A DNA stretch of 64,000 nt from Owenia fusiformis (Eukaryota; Annelida; Polychaeta; Sabellida; Oweniidae). The notes under the pieces were generated by a model that saw only the letters and a program-made list of their open reading frames with translations, made no database searches and was not told the DNA's origin. Positions 58,778-64,000 of the stretch are shown here, in pieces (position 1 is the first letter of the stretch; every line of letters begins with the position of its first letter). Location of the stretch: the NCBI GenBank assembly GCA_903813345.2, contig CAIIXF020000001.1, positions 43,991,366 through 44,055,365 of the forward strand, given 5' to 3'. The position numbers and the translations under genes were made by a program.

Positions 58778-59313
58778 CACTGGTGATCCACTCGATTACG
58801 CTGGTTACCAAAACGAACCGTTTTGGTAACAAAATGTCGGAACATCCGGAAGGTACGATGTTCTCGTTTCCTTATTTTACACGTTGTAGGCAGAATTCCC
58901 ACGACATTTTTAAACACAAACGTGTAATAGTATTATATGTTTAAGAAATTGTACATATTTGCGAACAAATAGTTCAGAAGACAACAGAATCGTCGATTTA
59001 CTTCCTCACTTAAGTTACATAAACGGTTTGGGTTAAAAGTGCAGATCTTAACTGTTTTTCGAAAAACCGTTTATGTAACTTAAGTGAGGAAGTAAATCGA
59101 CGATTCTGTTGTCCTCTGAGCTATTTTTTCGCAAACATGTACATTTTCTAAAACATATGATACTGATGCACGTTGTGAGAAAAAACGTCGTGGGGATTCC
59201 ACCTACAACGCGTGAAATAAGGAAAAAATAAAAATCGTGCCTTCGACGTTCCGACATTTTGTTACCAAAACGGTTCGTTTTGGTAACCAGCGTAATCGAG
59301 TAGATCGCCAGTG
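58778..59313. mobile_element. 536-bp foldback element, 250-bp arms
   Basis: The left arm 58778-59029 and right arm 59064-59313 are inverted copies around a 34-bp spacer. The inner 50 bp (ending AACGGTTT / starting AAACCGTT) is nearly perfect; the outer parts are more diverged but still align to CACTGG / CCAGTG. Each arm contains its own palindrome (GTTACCAAAACG / CGTTTTGGTAAC). Short frames on both strands mirror one another and are not genes. A foldback-type DNA transposon is likely; no target duplication could be fixed. Confidence 0.88.
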
Positions 59314-60574
59314 TACGTTGAATTTCAGTAAAAAAGTAGGATAGATTCCCTCCATATCCAGCAATCGTAATGTTAAATCGGACATCACCTTATCTCCTAA
59401 CTGGTACTATTACTGAGATTTCGTATCAACACTTTAGTCTACTAAATTATTGTTTAAAACTCATATATGTGAGCGTTAATGCAGGGGCATTTCATACAGC
59501 CTATAAACACCGCCCTTTCATTAAATGTGTTTTCTGGTTTCCTTAATTTCGCCAATTTCTTAAGAAATTGGTGGATAATTTGAAGATTATATGATCAGAC
59601 ACATAAATATGGCATATACCACATAAGTTTCTCATATTTAGTTGTTGTTTTTTAGTTGCTGTTTTTTGTTGAACCATATATTACGTACATGGATAACGTA
59701 TTTTATTTACAAGTAGGCTGCATCTTGTATTAGACCAACATAGCATCAAGTTTCACTAGAGCTGCTAAGAACACTTCTTATCAGATGTGTTGACAGCTCT
59801 CCTGATAAAGAAAGTGACCGGAGATTTCTGGATTTGCAGTAGAAACAATAGTTGGCAGGTCAGGAACCTAAGCGTTTGCTTGCCTTTTGTTTTAATCATT
59901 TTAATTGATTTGAAAAGAACAAAATGGGTAAAAACGTTGCCTACGATTGACATAGAAGGCGACAAATATGCTCGATCTTTTACCCATTTTCCTCAAACCC
60001 TGTTTTGATGCTACATGTGGAAAAGGCAACGACCGGTCGGTGGTTGGTGACTCACTATGTCATGACACACCGCGTTCTTGGATATAGAAAAGAAAGTGTA
60101 GTTTTTAAGGTTACAGTTGTATCTTCTTGCAATGGCATTGGAAATCATGTAAAGGGAACATGCCGTTTTTCTTGGGAATTAAACATTTCTGAAAACATTC
60201 AAAAGATTCCAATATTTTCGCACTCAGCCGTGTTCTTGAGACTGAGTTATTTGGCATTATTATTTTGAAGACAAATTAGTAGCGACATTATAATAATGAG
60301 GGGGGGGGGTAAACCGAAATATCACTATTTTTATAGTCATTAAAAGTAATTGTAGATGTACATCCTATGACTACAATGATCCTATCACTTTGTCGTGTAC
60401 TCCGTACCAACATTAATGTTCTAGTGACAAACATTAGTGCACATAGTTCCCTACCTGCCCCTCCCCTAAGATTAATTCAATATTCGTGTAAAACGTTGTA
60501 GGCCACTCTCTCCGTCAACTCGAATAGGTCACATTTAATATCCCAACCTAAAGTTAGCTAAATTCAAATTCAAA

Positions 60575-60658
60575 TTTCGCGGCAAAACTTTTAGCCAATC
60601 AGATTTAAGTTTCAAACGTTATCCTGCAGCGAATTTCCTTTTCCTGTTAACTTTTCAG
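60575..60658 (+). promoter_or_regulatory. Candidate cell-cycle-type promoter and noncoding first exon
   Basis: In 85 bp: an E2F-type site TTTCGCGGCAAAA (60575-60587), a CCAAT box (60595-60599), a TTCAAA (CHR-type) motif (60611-60616), and then CAG|GTGAGT (60656-60664), a strong splice donor on the plus strand. This arrangement fits a TATA-less promoter with a short noncoding first exon of a gene reading right. No downstream coding exon is recognised, so this is inference. Confidence 0.35.
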
Positions 60659-61253
60659 GTGAGTTATTTTACATTCTTTAGAACTTTTCATATGTTGGCG
60701 GGTCTGAAAAGGGTGAAGGATGATGTAGTATTTTTCCCCTTGTGAAGGTTTAGATTAAGAATTCACACAAGGAAGTGCCAAAGGTGTACATTTATTGAAA
60801 ATGAAAGAACTTTTTCAGAGAGGAAAGATCAATTTATACTTTTCACAATCACGTCTCGGTCACATTCAGCACCATCTATCATCCTTAGTATTAGACTGAA
60901 AGTCCAGTGTGGGTCTTAGGATCTTTCTGTCACTTGAACTGGCAATCGACTTGTGTTTTCACACTCGCCAATGAAGAATTACACTGGCCACAGTGTTGCC
61001 ACTGATGACAAATTATATTTATACAGTGCTCACCATAAAGAATTACAAAAGCTATGGAAATTACATGCTGTCGCACATGTAATAAATTCTTACCTCGGTG
61101 TATTCAGTGCTCTATTTTCTCCGTCCTAGTAAGTCCAGATATAGTGGAATTCGTGTCCATAATGACAAATAAGAACTTTGAAGTGGAATTCACATGTTAA
61201 TGCCTACTCTTCGAATGTTGAGGTGATTTTGGAGCTGGATTACGCGGCAATGT

Positions 61254-61422
61254 GGATTGGCTCCCAGAATGCAACATGACACGTGTCAGCTTTCAAAATG
61301 CCATTCCGCCATCTTGAAATCTGTCACAAGTAAATAAGGTTACCTGTTGTTGCATTCTGGGAGTCAATCCTCCTTGGATCACAAACATGGCGATTCATGA
61401 AAACATTCGTTCGATTTGCTTG
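61254..61422 (+). promoter_or_regulatory. Palindrome with ZNF143, YY1 and CCAAT motifs before an ATG
   Basis: GGATTGGCTCCCAGAATGCA (61254-61273) and TGCATTCTGGGAGTCAATCC (61351-61370) are inverted copies. Each joins a CCAAT box to TCCCAGAATGCA, the core of the ZNF143/Staf site. Between them is CCGCCATCTTG (61306-61316), a perfect YY1 core. 17 bp after the palindrome CAAACATGGCG gives a well-placed ATG (61387); MAIHENIRSICL precedes a possible donor TTG|GTAGGG. I do not recognise the peptide. It could be a bidirectional promoter or just a small palindromic element. Confidence 0.35.
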
Positions 61423-61849
61423 GTAGGGATTTATCCATCATTTGCAGCTATGATGCTTTGGATTCATTTATTGTGCTACTTAGAGTGAACTGAATGGCTC
61501 GATTAGTGAAGAGATTTATTTAAAAGTGAAAAGTATAACATGCTTGTCAACTTCAATAAAATAATCATTGGATTACTCAAGTCTCTTGCAAGAAATTCAA
61601 AAAATACTTCTCAAGAGGGTCTGGTCATTTACGTTGAACAAAAATCTTAATATTTTAAATCAGCAGATTTTTCATAATTTTCACAATTAATAATGTAGTC
61701 CTTATCTTGGCATATATTATATTGTTAATTTTAACAGTAATGTTTTAAAACAACCTATTCTTGGCAAAACAGAAGTATTTAAAGATGGAGGAAGATAAGT
61801 GCAGTCATGCAACTTCTCTGGTTTCAGTATACATGTAGTAACTATATAT

Positions 61850-62100
61850 GAGCCAGGCAACAGGAAAAGGGTTCTTATCATAGATTTTTCAATATTTTGA
61901 TTTTTTGTTTATCTTAAAAAATCACAAAAATACCTTTCAAATGAGCCATGACTTATGTCTTAACGATTTTTCCTTGCATATATAGACCAAAAAGTCGGAT
62001 TTTATTTTAGCACATTTTCCTCTTAATTTTGGGCACATTTTTGGCTCTGTAGCACAATTTAAATTTTTGTGATAAGACTGGTTTTCCTATGGCCAGGCTC
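61850..62100. mobile_element. 251-bp MITE
   Basis: GAGCCAGGCAACAGGAAAAG...TCTTATCA and TGATAAGA...TTTTCCTATGGCCAGGCTC are inverted over about 35 bp with a few mismatches, flanked by ATAT on each side. The interior is A+T-rich without coding capacity. Confidence 0.8.
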
Positions 62101-62228
62101 ATATAATGAAATGTTACATGTCACAGACGCTGATGGTGAATGACCAACAATGTCAAAGTATGACATAAATTTCACTGCATGAAGCTGAAAATAGAACAGA
62201 TAAATAAAATAACTGAATAATTAATAGG

Positions 62229-63071
62229 GATAGAAAGTGTCCAGTATTTTCGTCTGGTACAACTGGAAATACTGGACGCAGACCTCCATTTTTGATGAGA
62301 GAAAGGTAGGTGTAATTTTACTCGGTAGCCTGTGATCGTTTTACAGTGTGTCCTTACCTAAACACACGGTACTAACTTCGACCGTTAATTTGAATTTTTG
62401 ACCTACCGGATGTTTGAAAATCAAGGATTACGAGTCTCATACTGCACCGTTTTTCTTTAAACTTGTTCCATTCAAAGCATAACAAAAATTCCTTTCTGTT
62501 GGTACATTATTCTCTTAAACAGAGTCCCTACTTCCAGCGGCATTTTGGTCCCCAGCTGTAGGAAGGCCTTCTAAAAGCTGGGGACCAAAACGCTGCTAGA
62601 ACGAGGGACTCTTTACAATAAAGTAATGCACCGACAGAAAGGCAATTTTTTTTTGCTTTTAATGGTATAAGTTTGAAGAAAAACGGTGCAGTATGAGACT
62701 CATGATCTTTGATTTTCGAGCATCTGGTAGGTCAAAAATTCAAATTAACGGTCGAAGTTAGTACCGCGTGCTAAAACAGGATCATTAGATTCCCTGTACA
62801 TTGGGGAACATCCAATTCTTATTACAGCTATCCATCTATCTGCAATGTGCACATTACAAAAAATCTAGATAAATGACTGTCCTTCTATAAGAATTGTGTC
62901 TTCCTCAATGTACTGGGAATCTGATGAGCCTGTTTCTAGGTAAGGAAACACTGTAAAACGATCACAGGCTACCGAGTAAAATCACAAACTACCTCTCTCT
63001 GGATCAACAATGGAGGTCTGCGTGCAGTATCTCAGTTTGTAACAGACGAAAACAATGGATGCGTTTCTACC
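62229..63071. mobile_element. Large foldback element interrupted by a nested MITE
   Basis: The left arm (62229-62558) and right arm (62575-63071, interrupted) are inverted copies meeting at a 16-bp spacer after CCCCAGCT. Matching landmarks are GGCATTTTGGTCCCCAGCT with AGCTGGGGACCAAAACGC, ACTCGGTAGCCTGTGATCG with CGATCACAGGCTACCGAGT, and GACGCAGACCTCC with GGAGGTCTGCGT. The right arm is longer only because of the element at 62774-62935. No coding capacity. A one-armed relative lies at 48705-48866. Confidence 0.87.
62774..62935. mobile_element. 162-bp MITE nested in the right arm of the foldback
   Basis: AAACAGGATCATTAGATTCC and GGAATCTGATGAGCCTGTTT are inverted, with similarity extending over about 50 bp. 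CTA flanks both sides (62771-62773 and 62936-62938). Removing it restores pairing between the foldback arms (GTACCG...TAGGTAAGGA against TCCTTACCTAA...CGGTAC), so the insertion and its 3-bp duplication are directly supported. A 3-bp duplication suggests a PIF/Harbinger-type element. Confidence 0.85.
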
Positions 63072-64000
63072 CCCTGATACATCCCAGGTGAAGATAAGAT
63101 AATTTACATAATGTCAACCACATATTCAATAAGCAATAGGTGTTTAACTTTAAGCAACATGCAGGGTGACATAAAAAATGCTACCCATTAATTTTTCTCA
63201 ATAATTAGGAATTATCATCATTTTTTTTTGTAGATAGAGTGTATGCTTTCATAGCATCAACAACTTTGCGATTTAGAGATATCACGTTTTCTGTCCAGGT
63301 ATGCTCTCGACGAAATTGTCAAAAAATGTTCAAAAAAACAATTTTCTGAAATTGGGATTTCTGTCCAATCTTTCTTCCATTGAAAACTCTCTATCTACGC
63401 ATAAAACATCATGGGGATTCCTTAATTATTTAGAAACTTATTCCAAAATTAGTTGGTGGCATTTTTTATGTCACCCTGTATGTTTCCATTTCAAGGAATC
63501 ATGGGACTTCACATATAGCCACATTCTTAGAGTTTAGATATTTTCTCAATAAATAATTTTATTTTAAATAGTGATCTGACCCTTGTATTGAAAATAAAAA
63601 TACCAGATGGTAGGCTATAATATGAGAATTACACTGCACTCAGTTGAAAATCTATCAATCAATCTGTCATTCCATCTGTTTAAATTTTTTCTGTAATTTC
63701 CACATTATCAATTTAAGAGGCTTCTCCTACAGGAGACAATGGGAGACAAGGGGATAACGATGTGGCTATTGAAATGTAGCCTAAAATGTGAAGTTTGCTC
63801 AATTGACTTGAACCTGTGTGGCATGCTCTATAGCTATAGTAAACCAAAAATACTAGCGTCAGATGTTCTGAAGAAAATATATAACTTTCCATAAAGATAT
63901 GATTATTGTGCTGAATAAGTATGCATAAAGGCATGTACATGTATTAGCAATGGCATTGTTGGAGATGCATTAGCATTGTGTTAGTTTGGTCATATTAGCT

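Larger units (their letters stand above)
55741..64000. other. Intergenic region upstream of SSBP
   Basis: No recognisable coding exon. It holds two large foldback elements, two small palindromic elements, a (TTTG)n-like tract at 55910-55955, and two candidate promoters. At 58038-58060 GATATAAAGATGGCAGC resembles a TATA motif plus a YY1 site but heads only a five-codon frame. 63.1-64.0 kb looks unique with nothing recognised. Confidence 0.7.

Noticed and set aside
58669-59388. Frames on both strands with similar peptides
   Set aside because: They mirror each other because they lie in the two arms of the foldback element.

Overview
The window is animal nuclear DNA: A+T-rich, with one split gene whose exons carry GT/AG borders, very long introns, many short inverted-repeat transposons and several large minisatellites. 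No reading frame reaches 140 codons, and I found no transposase, reverse transcriptase or viral gene. The gene is clearly bilaterian-type, and the repeat landscape suggests an invertebrate, but I cannot name the species.

The one gene I can identify lies on the minus strand: the single-stranded-DNA-binding-protein family member SSBP2/3/4 (Ssdp of flies), a partner of LDB/Chip in LIM-homeodomain transcription complexes. Nine coding exons are resolved to the base, from the start codon at 55625 down to 9422. They join in frame to give 199 residues plus one split codon. Exons 1-4 make the N-terminal LisH/LUFS domain and exons 5-9 the start of the Pro/Gly/Met-rich region. The remaining C-terminal part must lie left of position 1. 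Introns 4, 5 and 6 are 12.7, 16.0 and 14.0 kb long.

Layout from left to right: 1-9421 is part of intron 9, with a 0.7 kb inverted-repeat element, several minisatellites and a short MITE. Exons 9, 8 and 7 lie at 9.4-11.4 kb. Intron 6 (11.4-25.4 kb) carries a 49-bp minisatellite, a second copy of the 0.7 kb element, a 61-bp minisatellite split by an inserted transposon, and three further MITEs. Intron 5 (25.4-41.5 kb) has a TTAA-flanked element holding a tRNA-like gene, and an array of about 97 copies of a 32-bp unit. Intron 4 (41.5-54.2 kb) has an element with cAMP-response-element palindromes and a textbook hAT MITE with a perfect 8-bp target duplication. Exons 4 to 1 follow at 54.2-55.6 kb with a compact promoter upstream. 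The last 8.4 kb is intergenic: two large foldback elements, one with a smaller element nested inside, and two candidate promoters that may belong to a neighbouring gene beyond the right edge.

The least ordinary signals are the tRNA-like gene inside a TTAA-flanked transposon, terminal repeats that co-vary between two copies of one element, the nested foldback near 62.8 kb, and two promoter-like motif clusters at 60.6 and 61.3 kb. I do not see a clearly new gene system; most of the unexplained structure is non-autonomous mobile DNA and satellite turnover in the introns of a conserved regulator.
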